Positions 37,288 to 49,177 of a stretch of DNA of 64,000 nt are shown here, piece after piece. The position numbers and the translations under genes are program-made. Below the pieces are notes generated by a model. It was not told the DNA's origin. It saw only the letters and a program-made list of their open reading frames with translations, and searched no databases. The stretch is from contig NC_066833.1 in the NCBI RefSeq assembly GCF_001640805.2, positions 12,574,984 to 12,638,983 on the forward strand. The letters run 5' to 3'. Within the stretch, counting starts at the first letter, position 1; every line of letters begins with the position of its first letter. This stretch comes from Lates calcarifer (Eukaryota > Chordata > Actinopteri > Centropomidae).

Positions 37288-40029
37288 CCATCCTCCTCTC
37301 CATCGACAGTCTTAAGACCAGCTGATGCTGTTAAGGCACTGGCGGTGGTGGTATTGCCCTCAGCTTCTTGACCCTGGCCAGTGCTGGATCCAGATCCAGC
37401 CTCCCCTCCGGACAACTTGGGCAGCCCCAACAGAGCTGACTGGTGCTGGAGGAGCAGCCGCTGGGCGTCTTGCAGCTGAGTGGTGGTGAAGGTGGGCAGA
37501 CTAGCATACAGGGCACTGGCCTGGGCAGCATGAACGAGGGCCTGGGCACTGCTAGGGTCCTGGGACAAGCTGACAGAAGATGGCTGGCTGTGGGGAACAA
37601 CCTGTGGGGGCATCCTACCACTACTCCCAGTGTTGTGGGCTTGGGGCTGGGCCTGGGCATCGCTCTGAGAGCTAGGAGGAGGCACACTTGGTGCAGACAC
37701 TTGGCTCTGGTGGACTGAAGAGGGCAGCTGGGCTCCCAGGCCCAGGTTTTGGATTTGCGTTGGGAGTGACTGTGGCTTCTGCTGCTGGCAATCCAGATGG
37801 CCAGGGTGGCTCTGAGGCTGCTGGCCAAGACCTGCTGCTCCAACATGAGAGGGCATAGTGGAGGTGGTGGCCTGAAGGGAGGAGGGCTGCTGGGGCTGTG
37901 TGTGCAGGAGTGCCTGTGACTGCTGAGGGCCTCCTATCATCTGACACGATCCATTAGCTGGCCCAGAGGGAGCTGATCCAGCTTGGTTAGACAGAGACTG
38001 AGGGGCTGCAGCCTGGGGGATACCTTGGTGTGGCTGGGTGTACTCAGGTGGCCTCGCCTGCACTGGGGCTGCTTGTTGGGCAGCGGCTGGCTGCTGTGGC
38101 AGAGAAGCGTAACCTATCTTCTGCTGCTGAACACCCACTAGTCCCTGCGTGGAGCCTGGAGGTTGATTAGCAACGGCCTGGGCGTAGGTGAGCTGCTGCT
38201 GCTGCTGCTGGGGTACAGCAGGTGTAGGGAGTCCAATAGTGGTCTGGTGGCCTGGCATGGGAGCAGGCTGATGAATGCTTGTAGGGGCGGTGGAGGCCAC
38301 AGTAGACTTCACATGTGAATGAGTAATATCCTGGGCATGCACGTGAGGTTGGGTTTGGGATACTCCCATACTTAAACCACTGGGGAGGATTCCTTGAAAG
38401 CCCTGAGGAGGGGAGGCGTAATCCTGGGCATGCTGGGGTACTGGGGGTCCCCCAGCCTCTCCGCTGCACACACTCTCAGTATAATGGCTCAGTGTACTCA
38501 TAGTGCTACTCACAGAACTACCACTTGTGCTTTCCCTCTCTGAGGCGCCAGCAAAGCTCTCAGAGACATACTGACGCATGCTGAGAGACCCGGTATCAGA
38601 TGCAGAGGAACTGGGAACAGAGGCTGGGGTCTCTTTGTCATAGAATTCAGTGCATGTCCATCTGCCCTTCTTGAAGGGCTCAGAGCTAGAGTCCAGCTTC
38701 ACCACCCTGAAGCGAGAACTGGTAGTGGCCACTGCAGGGGCTGGAGCTGGAGCTGGGGCAGGAGTAGGTGATACAGAGGTTGTGGCCATGGCTGTGACAG
38801 GGGCACTCGCGGGCTGCAGCACAGCAGCTCCAAGTCTTCCCTGGATCCCACCGGAGAGTCCCATTCCTCCAGAGGCACTGACAGCAGCAGCAGCAGCAGA
38901 AGTTGTAGTAGTCATAGTGATGTTGGAGCTGATGTTTTGGTGCTGCTGGACCATGCTGAGTTTAGTGGCTGTCATAAGGTTGCCCCCATGTGCAACAGCA
39001 CCACCTCCGCTGCCCCCACTGCTGCTTATCACATTGAGAGGAAAGCCACCACTGCTACTGCTAGCACTTGTGCTGATCCCCCCCCTCACAGGCACATTGG
39101 CAGAGCTCAACATATTCACATTACTAACACTGCTGGTCTGGGGATTAACTATGCTAACTGTAGTGCCCGTGACAGAGCTGTGCATTCCAGGGACAGATCC
39201 CGAGGCCACAACCCCCAAAGGCTGGGCAACAATATTTGGAGGGGCAGTCTGGGAAACATTCTCTTGAGGGCCTCCCATGTTAGAAGGCATTTTCTGGGTG
39301 ACACAAGGTAAACCTCCGGAAGTGAGGGCAGACGGGATACTCCCAGGCCCAGAGGACAGAGAGTAGACCTGGGCATGGTTTGGATGATGAGGGTGCTGAT
39401 GGTGATGGTGCACAGTCCCGTTCACCATGGCCCCACCATGCTGTTGAGCCTGGTTCAGGGCGTGGGGGTGCGAGGGCTGGTTGGGGGAGACAGCTCCGGG
39501 GGTCTCTGCCTCGTGGAAATTATTCAGCGTCTCCTCCGAAGAGCTTCTCTCTGCTCCAACTGTCTCGTTAGCTCGAGAGAGGGACACGTCCAGGATTTCA
39601 GAAGAGGACAGATCCTCCGTGTGGGACTCATCCAGGTCATCGTAGCTCTCTGTGTCCTCCGCAATACTGTTGTTGGTACTCACAGATATCTGTGCTGGAG
39701 TCACACTTGTGATCTGGAAACCACTCTTCTTTTTCATCTGGGCCCCAGTCCGACTGTGTGGGCTGGGGCTGGGAATGCAGATTCAGGCTGTGGGGAGGTG
39801 GATGGTGGGGACCCGGGGAGGATGAACCAGCAGGAGGTTGGCACTGAATCAACAGGGAGGGTTGGTAATCATCGGCTGAGACGTGGCTGTTATTGACCAC
39901 AGGGTTTGCCGGTGTTGACAGCGTGGTGCCGCTACCGCTGCCTGTATTGCTACCCCTTCTGTGAAAGACAGCCGGGTGCGCCATCTTTCTAACACTGCCA
40001 GAGTCTGCTGCAGGGTCCGGATGATGCAT
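37288..40029 (-). CDS. tsc22d1: tsc22d1 giant first coding exon, long isoform (one frame break)
   Basis: Encodes the N-terminal part of the long TSC22D1 isoform. The first 97 codons (40029-39739) start MHHPDP and include VRKMAHPAVFHRRGS and HSLNLHSQ, matching the human long form. From 39737 a second frame runs 816 codons to the donor GATGG|GTAAGA at 37288. That frame opens MKKKSGFQITSVTPAQIS and NNSIAEDTESYDDLDE (conserved box 1). It has a His-rich run, an Ala-Pro run and box 2 at about residues 341-369 (SRFRVVKLDSSSEPFKKGRW, with an RFxV motif of the kind that binds WNK-pathway kinases). A Gln run sits near residues 510-515 and a Ser/Pro/Gln-rich disordered tail follows. The two segments are out of register by one base near 39738-39750, so as written the full form cannot be read through. 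With the frame intact the protein would be about 1020 residues (human about 1073). The exit phase fits the shared exon. Confidence 0.92.
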
Positions 40030-40560
40030 TTCGAGAGAATCCGGGGGGTAGTTGGTCTCTGACAGTATGCAATAAGGTTGCAGTTCGTTAGCGGCGCCGT
40101 TTTGACAAAACTACGGTCAACAGACAACACAACCAAAAAAGTAATTATGCGAACTAAGCGTCGGGTGGCTGTACTCAAATATCAGGCAAAGTTGTGCCAA
40201 TATTTACAGCCTCTCATACACAATTCGGTGCTCTCCAGTGACAACGAGGCAGAAGAAGCTAGTGGCCGCTCGCTGAGTAGTTAGCAAGCTAACGTCAGCT
40301 GATGCCAGTTGTAATTCGCCGGCTAACTCCCTCTTGTTATCTGTCTGAGCCGCTGTTCAAACGCAAGCTAACATTTTGTGGGCTCAGTAATGAGAAAGCT
40401 ACACTGTAATGAACACACACACACGCACGCGCACACTAAACGCAGAATAGCTGCTGAGTAAGGTAGCGTTATATTAAGATGCTAGCCTGACAGAGGAGTA
40501 ACGTCAGCTAGCTAGCTGCCAGTCTCCATCACCGGCTAGCTAAACACAGAGTATGGAGAG
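40030..40560 (-). promoter_or_regulatory. tsc22d1: tsc22d1 long-isoform 5' UTR and CpG-rich promoter
   Basis: Sequence immediately upstream of the long-isoform ATG, moderately CpG-rich, with GCTAGCTAGCTG-type palindromic phrases near 40506-40520 and a short CACACACGCACGC run near 40414-40434. No clear TATA box. Taken as 5' UTR and promoter by position. Confidence 0.5.
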
Positions 40561-40582
40561 TCGTTTTAACTGCTATATTTGT

Positions 40583-40969
40583 TCAAAGGGAAGAAAGTAA
40601 AAGCACGCAACCTTTCATCTGCTGCACAGAGATGTAAAAGCGAATACGATCATTTAATACGGGGGCGGCCAAAGGTTTAATCCATTCCACTGGATCCTCG
40701 TTTTGATGTTGGTTTTGCTGTATCACTGGTCCTCCCCCAGCGGTAGAGTTGTTCAGTATGTAGCCTCCTGCACCGCTGCTGTGGATGTGTGCTGTGACGG
40801 GACTGGAGGGGAGGAGTGCTCCGTAATATGGCGACCGCGCATGGTCTCTGCTGCCAGACATAAAGCAGTCTGGGAGAGGCGGCGGCGACGAGCCCAACAT
40901 CAACATCGACGAGAAGTACCGGAAAGTGCCGAGCGGCGGGCGCTCCCTCAAACCAGTTCTGGGACGTAG
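40583..40969. other. CpG-rich segment with unassigned open frames on both strands
   Basis: On the minus strand a frame from 40951 is open to 40583. An internal Met at 40861 begins MSGSRDHARSPYYGALL and runs to a weak donor-like AAAG|GTTGCG at 40612. On the plus strand a frame from 40827 is open for 47 codons. It reads DEPNINIDEKYRKVPSGGRS near its end and stops at a good donor, GTAG|GTAACA (40969), but has no ATG. I recognise neither product. It could be the first exon of a divergent transcript, an upstream tsc22d1 exon, or chance openness in GC-rich DNA. Confidence 0.35.
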
Positions 40970-41689
40970 GTAACAATAGATGATGTGGTTTTTTTTTTCT
41001 AATTCATCTTAAGGAAATATGAATATAGAACAAGAGATACTGTACATTATAATTAGATAATCAAACGTTTAGATACTTTACAACGTATGCATTGTTATAG
41101 ATTTAACTACCAAATGACATAATCAGGTAGATAAAATTAGTTCCGCATTGACCAAGCTGCAATATTTAAAGGGTACTTGCATGATAACAATACAATGATA
41201 TAACAGAAATTATGAGTTAAGTATTGAAAGGAGCCATTCTACATAATGAGAACACAGTGAGTTTTATAATAAAGTATAATCTGGTAATAATAACATTATA
41301 TTTATTTCTATATCTACTTAAGTAAAAGTTCTGAATGCAGTGTTATGTGCTGGACTGAGTGAGAATAAAAGAGGTAAACATATACATATTAAAAACTGAA
41401 TATATATACAGCTCACACATAGATGTTTATTACATAATAATCCAGGCAGGGATGTGGAGCTACCCCTGAGGATACTATAAAATAAAAAATAATATTACCC
41501 AACAAAAAGTAGAACAAATGTCATCTAGGCCACAAACATTTGTTGTTGGTGTATTGAGCAAAACATCAACATTACAACAGCATTTCTGAAACAAAGGTAG
41601 GCAGAGAGCTGCTAGATCTCTCTGCAGACACAGGTGTTAACTACACTGAAGGATTTTTCTACACACAGGTACTGTTTGGGGCCTCTCTC

Positions 41690-41978
41690 TCCCTCTCTCT
41701 CTCTCTCTCCTCTCTCTCTCCTCTCTCTCTTCTCTCTCTCTCTTTCTCTCTCTGGTGTGTTTGAGAGAGATGCTGAGAGAAATGTACACATTTGTTGGTG
41801 TGTAATGTTGCCACTGTAGGTCAATGAACTCTGGGTATAAAGACCCTGTTGTAATTCTAACTCTTTTCAATTAATATTTTCTTCTTCTCTTCTCTTCTCT
41901 TCTCTTCTCTTCTCTTCTCTTCTCTTCTCTTCTCTTCCCTTCTCTTCTCTTCTCTTCTCAATAGATAGATAGATAGTG
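41690..41978. repeat. Microsatellite cluster: CT, TTCTC, then GATA
   Basis: A CT-rich stretch (about 41690-41753) lies 130 bases before a near-perfect TTCTC pentanucleotide array (about 41882-41959, roughly 15 copies), followed at once by three to four GATA units. All are strongly pyrimidine/purine strand-biased. Confidence 0.9.
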
Positions 41979-42554
41979 CTATTGTTCACTTATCTAAAAG
42001 CACATTTAACAGACTCTTCTGAGATTGTTGAAAGATCTTTGCTTTAATGGAAAAATAAAAATCCTGAGAACATTTGCGAGAGGATATTTGGACAGAAGAG
42101 AAGCAGGGATTGAGATGCTAGAAATAGAGAGCGGAGGGGCTGAGGTAACTAATAGAGAGGAAGGACAGTGGTTTTTGTGAGGGAGGTGGAGGAGCAAGAG
42201 AAGAGACTGACTGTCAGACAAGCAGACAGGCTATATCCATCGATACAAATGATAGAGGACGAGAGACAGCAGGAGCCTAGTGCAGTGTAAGCGTCTGGTG
42301 CTGTCAGCAGCTTTAAATCACACTGGCACTCCACAACAAAAAACCACACAGCACTATTGTGCCACCGCTCCAGCAATAATGAACAATTTATACTCTGGAC
42401 CCTGCATTCATTTTGTAAATACTCTGTTCTGTTCTGAGTGGAAGTGTATCCATATAAAGAAACAACAATTTAATGCTTTTTATATAGGTGAAAGATGAGC
42501 CATAGTTGAAAAATGTGCCACACAAAGCTTCTAATTTAATTGAAAACCAACTGA

Positions 42555-42680
42555 GCAGTCAGGGGTGTCTGTAGCTCTGATCAAAGGCAGGTTGGGTGTT
42601 AATTTCAGGTTGGCAGTTTGATCCCAGCTCCTCCTCTCTACATGTCCTTTAGCAGGAAAGTGAACCTCAAACTGCTAATG
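42555..42680 (+). repeat. Possible SINE or tRNA-like repeat fragment
   Basis: Contains TCAGGTTGGCAGTTTGATCC, a B-box-like phrase, then CCAGCTCCTCCTCTCTACAT and GTCCTTTAGCAGGAAAGTGA. This order is known to me from a common teleost interspersed repeat. Degenerate, with no intact tRNA fold. Confidence 0.35.
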
Positions 42681-45600
42681 TACGTCACGTTTAAGCAAAC
42701 AAACAAACAACCGTAATCATGAAAACATCCATAATATAGTTAGCATGGGCAAAGTAGCAACCACAAATTGAAACTCTATCATTACTGTCTGTGCTGATTG
42801 TGATTACAGCAGCCAATCTTCTTTGCAGAAAGAAAGTTCCCATGAAAGTTGACAAACAAAGAAATAATTCAAAGCTTCCTGTTTATGCACTCCATAGTCA
42901 GTAATTAAACACAACATGACAAATTTGTATCTCTTGTATGAATTGTTAAACATTTAAACCACTATCTTTTTGGTGTAAGGTTGTTTATGCTAGATGTTTT
43001 TCCTGTGTTATGATTTATCATGTTGCCATCAACTTTATTGGAAAAGAACTGTGCTGTCACTCATGAAGGGAATATGACTATTTATGTGCAGATTAATAGT
43101 GGAATAAGTGGTTCCATGTAAACACAGCAGCTGTTTGATTAACAAGTATTAACAAAGTATTCTAGTCCCCAGCATGCACATTTCTACTGCTGAAGGACAA
43201 ATATAGTTGTGAGATTTTGTGCATAACAAGACAGCTCTGTCAGAGCAGAGTGGTAGGGACGATGGTGAAACCAACCTAAAATTCTTGAAACAACAGAGGC
43301 CTTTGCTGTGGAGAGCATCGGGCCATGCCCAGTGATGCGGGGCAGGGTGTCTGTGTCTCTGTCTGGGGCTTGTGTCCACTGAGCCTCCTCCACTCTGAAT
43401 GGAGGCCAGAATAGATGCTGGCTTTATTTTTACAGGATGATCCTCACAGCATAATATCACAGTGTGTGTTTGTGTTCCTAGATGTTGAAATGCCCAGGCC
43501 CACCACATCCACATTAATTCATGAGTTATTCTTCCCACAGACTGTAGTCTGAACCTAACTTGGCATTGGAGTGTAATAAAGAGAGATGAATGAAGAAATA
43601 TTATGAATTAGATACAATGGTTAAAAAAAACCTGCTTTACATTTTCACAGTCCCACACATTCATACCTACTAAAAATATTAAGCACCTGCTTTGCAAGTT
43701 TATGTTTGATGATTTAGATATCCAGTCACAGGTTTCCAGTGACAATACTAAAAACAAAGCGTGTGGTATTAATGTGTAACGTAATGTCATGACTACTTGA
43801 CGTCACAGCGTGTGTTTTATGTTCCAGGTAAATATCACATGGAAACACACATGGTCAGAAATGTATTGTTTTACACATAACCTTTCAGTGTTTGTTTTGG
43901 CCCTCCAGCTGAATGAGGGTAAAGACCCGAGGTTATGTTCTCCCCTTATGTACGATAACTAGCAACACTCACATTATATGTCTCCAAAGACTTGTCAAAA
44001 CAAAGTCCTGGAATGTGAACATGACCAAAAACAACCTGACTGCTTTTATGCTATAGGCACTTGTGAAGCGCTCACAGTGTAAAATTGCAGTGTTTCCCTC
44101 ATATGTGGTACAATGGAAGGAGGCATTGACACTTTAAGGCCAACTTAACTCACGTAGGAGTAAATATGAAGCACTCCTCAATAAGATAATAACATAATAT
44201 TATCAAGATAATAATATGTGGCAAAAATCTGGATCAAAGGCTTTTCTGTTAAAGCACTATACCATTATAAAAATGGCTGCTTATTCATTATGGCATTGAC
44301 AGACTAGCACGTAGTCAGCACAATGAATTAAACAAAGCAGTAACTTTAGATCTGCATGCTCAACTGATGAGTGAAAGGGAAACTCGAGAGCAGCTGGTGG
44401 AACATACTGTATTTAATAATGAAGGAGAGAATCTAAAATGGCACAGACTCACATTCATACATTTGCAGAGACATATCCCATTGACTAACACACACAAACC
44501 AGACTTAGGGAATACTGTTGTTTTGTAATTGCTAGCTCTTCTCACATTTGATGGAAGGTGAAGAGAAAATCAGTGAAGAATTAATAATATTAATCCTATT
44601 AATTAGAAATATATCAAACAAGTATCAGTGCCTAAGTGTTAGATATCTCCCACAACAATGAGTTTCTATTAAGAGTCCCAGCAATGTTCTGTTAATAACT
44701 GTCCTTTCTTTTTTGTAAATTATGATATGCTGAAAAAAAGAGCCTGGATTATAGCACCCCCATCAGTCCAATCAGTGTATTTGTTAAATACTGAAACAGT
44801 AGACACGTCATCCTTCAAAGTTTCATGTACATCTACATCCACAATATTGAATATGTGGTGTATACGTATTCTATATAACAAATGTAAAGTTGGCAGCTGT
44901 TATCTAAAGCTGAGGTGGCAGCAGTGGTGTGCTACTGCTGCCTGATTAGAGACGGACTACAGGGCAGAAGAGCATACGTGTACATCAGTGTGCTCCAGCA
45001 GCTTGACCTGAAACCTGCCAGATGACTTTACACCTCACAAAAAGTGCTTCAAAGATGAAGCTCCTCCACCTGAGGGAACCACACTTCAATAGTCAAGTGA
45101 GCATAAAAAACAATATTCATTGAGTTTCCAGGGGAAGGGGCCCCATAAATCCTGTGGAGAATTCAGCCTTACAGAGAAACACACATAATTAGAAGCTGAC
45201 TTTTTAAATTCACTTACTCAATAACAACAAACATCCAGCTCCCCCAGAAAGTGACTTGTACTTGCTAATAAACACAATGTAGATCACAGAGGTGGTTTGC
45301 TCTTAATGAGATAACTGCAACTAAAGTCTAGAGTTTACAGGAAATTGTGCCATAAATGAAATTATCTGACAGATCTTTTATGACATTCTGATTTATAAAG
45401 ATTCTTTAATAAATAGCTTGAATCTCCATCCTGTCTTTTGTCAAACATATAAAATGTATTGCTCTATCTACCTGCTCATCGACTACAGATGGAAATTTGC
45501 TATTGCTATAAACCTGGTACAAGGCATCTCTACTTGTTTTCTATAAGGATAATGTTTTATTGTGCACCGTCCCTGTTCTAATAAACAACATTACCTTACA

Positions 45601-46507
45601 TTAAACAGTGGGTGTGGTGCATTGTGAATCAGAAGTAAGATAATAAGCATGAAATCGACTGATCTCCCCTTCCTCTTGACTGGAAAATCACTTCATGTAC
45701 ATGAGAACCAAACCAGTCGCTATGCTGGTTTTGCAAACAGTTTATATGTATGAACCAGAAAAGGTGGAAAAGGCAGAGTTGGGTAACATTTGCTGGCCAA
45801 TGGGTATTGGATAATGGATGAAAACTATTTACTGGTTCAATAGAATTAGTTGTATTTTAACAGGAAACCTTAATCAGTAGGTCTTAAATCCCTTTCCACA
45901 ATCACTCTTTTTTTATTGGAAATTTTCCTTTTCTTCCTGGCTTCCTATTTCAAAGACTGCATCTGCCAACCAGGAGCTACCATGGCAACAGGCCCTCAGT
46001 GCACTATGAGCACTTACTGTAGAGATTATGACAATAAGAATTATGTTTTATGTCACACTAATGCCAAATCATGTCAGGTCCTGGAGAAATTCCCATATTA
46101 GAGAGACGTTTGTTTATCAGACTATCAAAATACTATGATAACATCACTGAGAGTTTGTCTTTTAATATCTAAAGGTTGCAGTTTGTTGACAGATACACTT
46201 CAGTATAAATCAGTGCTCTGGCATTTCATTCTGTGGCAGATTTATTACCCTAGTCTTGTCCTGAGCATATACCCAGACTGTGGACAAAAATGCCTACCTC
46301 AAAACAAGGGTGACCTTGAGAGGAAAGCCAAAACCTTCAGCCAGTCAGTGCCAAGTTCATTTTATCCCAGATGAAAAGGGATTTCTGAATCTTTCAACCA
46401 GCAGAGGACTGATATTTTGACTGATAGAGTTTCACAGAGTTTCAAACTTGGGTAATAAGATGAAGCTAGGCTTAGGATTCATTGTCTCCCTGAGTGTACT
46501 CTCTCGT

Positions 46508-46543
<36 letters not shown>

Positions 46544-47059
46544 TTTCAACACATTTCAATGATGCTGATAAACTGCAGCCAGAAGAGCAGCTGGGACACT
46601 TTGGAGGCCTGATGTCTTGATGTAGATCAGAGTTTTCTCTGCGTTGAGCTTTATGTGAAAGTGCTGATGGCCGGTCGGCTGACAGAGAGGACTCAGAGTT
46701 TTCTCTGAGTGAAATCTTTGTGTTGCAGAGATATGGCCGGTTTGTTCTAGGTCACACCGCTGAGAGATCCCTATGGGGAGCAGGAAGTTATATTGCTGCC
46801 ACATCCGTAGACCAGCGCCAACTGCCAAAAATCTTTGCTGCCAAGGACAACACATGTACAGGATTTCTACATGGAGGTCTTAGTAAGCGTTCACTTTCAG
46901 CCAATTGTGTTCTGTGCTGAGTGTGCAGACTTTACACCAACACAAACTAAATCAGCTGAACACCAGCTCTACTTGACCATTGCTTTGAGAATCTTAAAAC
47001 TGCACAAACACCAAGACTAAAAGTTTATATTGACTCCTAAAATCTGTTAGCCTTAAAGT

Positions 47060-47250
47060 GATTTTTGCTGTTTTTATCAGCTTACTCGTAGTGGAGTTAT
47101 GATGCTCAGCAAATTTCAAGGCAATGTGAGATATCTTGCATGTAAAACTGACACTTTGACCTGAGTGTGGTGCTAGATGAAAGGTCAGTGTCAGGAACAG
47201 TTTCTGGGGAGCATGCTGGACCCTTTACCCTGATGATTGAGGGCAAAGGT
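47060..47250 (+). repeat. Degenerate dispersed teleost repeat
   Basis: Phrases GACCTGAGTGTGGTGCTAGA, TGAAAGGTCAGTGTCAGGAA and GGGAGCATGCTGGACC resemble a fish element I know in which a 'TGGCGCTAGA..AAAGTCA' core recurs. Boundaries uncertain. Confidence 0.35.
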
Positions 47251-47254
47251 CATA

Positions 47255-47535
47255 CATCCATCCATCCTTTAGCTATACTCCTTATCCTTTTAAGGGTCAC
47301 AGGAGGTTGGAGCTAATCCTACCCGACATTGAAGTACAGCCTGGACAGGTTACCAGTTGATCACAGGGCTGACACATTGAGACAAACGGTCATTCATGCT
47401 CACCCTGACACCTACAGGCTGGAGTACCTGGAGGAAACCCACACAGACAGGGGGAGACTACCACACAGAAAGACTGTGTGGAGTTCATCTGGCAGGTTAG
47501 AACCTCACTTCTTGCTGTGAGGCAACAATGCTAAC
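47255..47535 (+). repeat. Dispersed teleost repeat, fuller copy
   Basis: Runs from CATCCATCCATCC, CTTATCCTTTTAAGGGTCAC and GGAGGTTGGAGC through AGCCTGGACAGGTTACCAG, GAGACAAACGGTCATTCATG and CTGGAGTACCTGGAGGAAAC to a CACACAGAAAG tail. The same order occurs in a very common fish interspersed repeat. The short open frame across it (47329-47520) is not a gene. Confidence 0.6.
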
Positions 47536-49148
47536 AACTGCACATGATCCTGGCAGAGGTTTGGTCTGCCAGGTCCATGGTCATGGTCTTGGTCATGTTG
47601 TTCTGGACCAAAATACTGGAAAAAATAGTCCTAGATAACCAATTAAGCTGCTAACATCATCCTCCTCAACACAGATATATCAAAAGTAAGTACACAGTAC
47701 AGTGTTTATCACCACATTTTTATGGCAAAGGAGCATAGAAGGAAATTGACACCTCTGACAGAATGGTTTGAAATGACATGCATCCATCTTATTGAAACCA
47801 CATACCTCATACTATAACCTGTATCTTTGTTTTATTTTCATATTTCACCTAATTTAGAAGACACAAGGTATAAAAACAGCCATAATTAAAAATAAATGAC
47901 AAAATGTTTGTGAAAAACTTTAAAAAAGAAAAGAAATTGAAGCAAAAGTCATTTTTTTCTTATTTTTCATTCATTCATCATTTCATCATTTATACAGCGG
48001 TGCCATGTTTAGTTCTCATAGGCATCCACAGGGTGGCAGTACATACAAATCAGCTGCAGTGGTAAAAGACAATACTCCATGATGCTGCCCAATCCACCAC
48101 TAAACTCCAAATGCTGCTTTTAAGATAAACTGTGTTTCTTCTATGCTTTACAAACATCTCTTTGCTACTGCAGAATTTTTTCATTCATTAGACACACAAA
48201 GGATAGGATTAAATGAGTCAACAGATGAGCTTTTAAGTGTTTGCCAAGGGCAAAACAGGCCCAGTGTCCTGGATATGTAATGTAAATCAAACTATTTAAA
48301 GATGAGCATTACATGGAATTTAATTTTAAAATGACTCTGACTTTCCTTCCTTTCAGTCTTGACATTTGAATCCAACAAATGTTTACCACAAGCACATGTT
48401 AACTTTCACCTGATATTAACTATAAAGGAATGTGTATGTTTACATATATTCAGTGATGTTTTATTTACTCTCTTTTTATTTTTGTAATAGGCAAACTGAT
48501 GCAGTGCCATTTGCAAATGCACTGATTCCATTTGAGTCACACTCCAATGATTCATGTTAATGACCTTGAAAGCTAATGTTGATTTACTCGGGTCTCAACC
48601 TCAACATGCATAATTTATTTAGTGAAATAATTAGTGTAGTGCATATCATCTGTAACAGCAGTGAGTCACAGAAGACTCTTTAAATGTTATTTGTAAAACC
48701 TCATTTTAATGAAAAACCAACAAATTTGTTTTTTTAGTGGCAAACAATGAAATACTAGAAGAAGAAATAACCTAATAAAATTTTTTGAGGCTATCTGGCT
48801 TTCTTTAATGTTTTTCTGCATGATAAAAGTCAGTCATAAAGAAACATTTAGTGGTCTTCATTTGTATTTGTAATTATAGGATGCTTAAAATTCAAACGTA
48901 TAATGTTACCATCATATCATAAATTGTTAATCTCTTAACTCTTGTTCCAACCTTCACCTTTTTCTCTTGGCTGTTACACACTGGAAAGAGGAATACTGCC
49001 CTCCTGTGGAGATAGAGGTTATGAAACATATTGAAACAAGAAAATTATTAAAATGTGGGTGAAAAAAGCACACAAAAAGCATACATGGTAAGTTTTTCTC
49101 ATTTTTACACATTATATTATCAGATAATGATTAGAGGTCACTTCACAG

Positions 49149-49177
49149 TACTATCCAGCAGGACCAGCTGGATAGTA
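49149..49177. repeat. Perfect 11-bp inverted repeat
   Basis: TACTATCCAGC (49149-49159) and GCTGGATAGTA (49167-49177) pair perfectly around a 7-base loop. No poly-T or gene context explains it. Confidence 0.85.

Noticed and set aside
37331..39896. Several long frames overlapping the tsc22d1 long exon
   Set aside because: Shadows of the GC-rich true frame, which alone shows conserved TSC22 boxes.
42555..42680. A functional tRNA gene
   Set aside because: Only a B-box-like phrase is present; no cloverleaf arms or terminator can be built.
47329..47520. Open frame of 63 codons
   Set aside because: Lies inside a dispersed teleost repeat.
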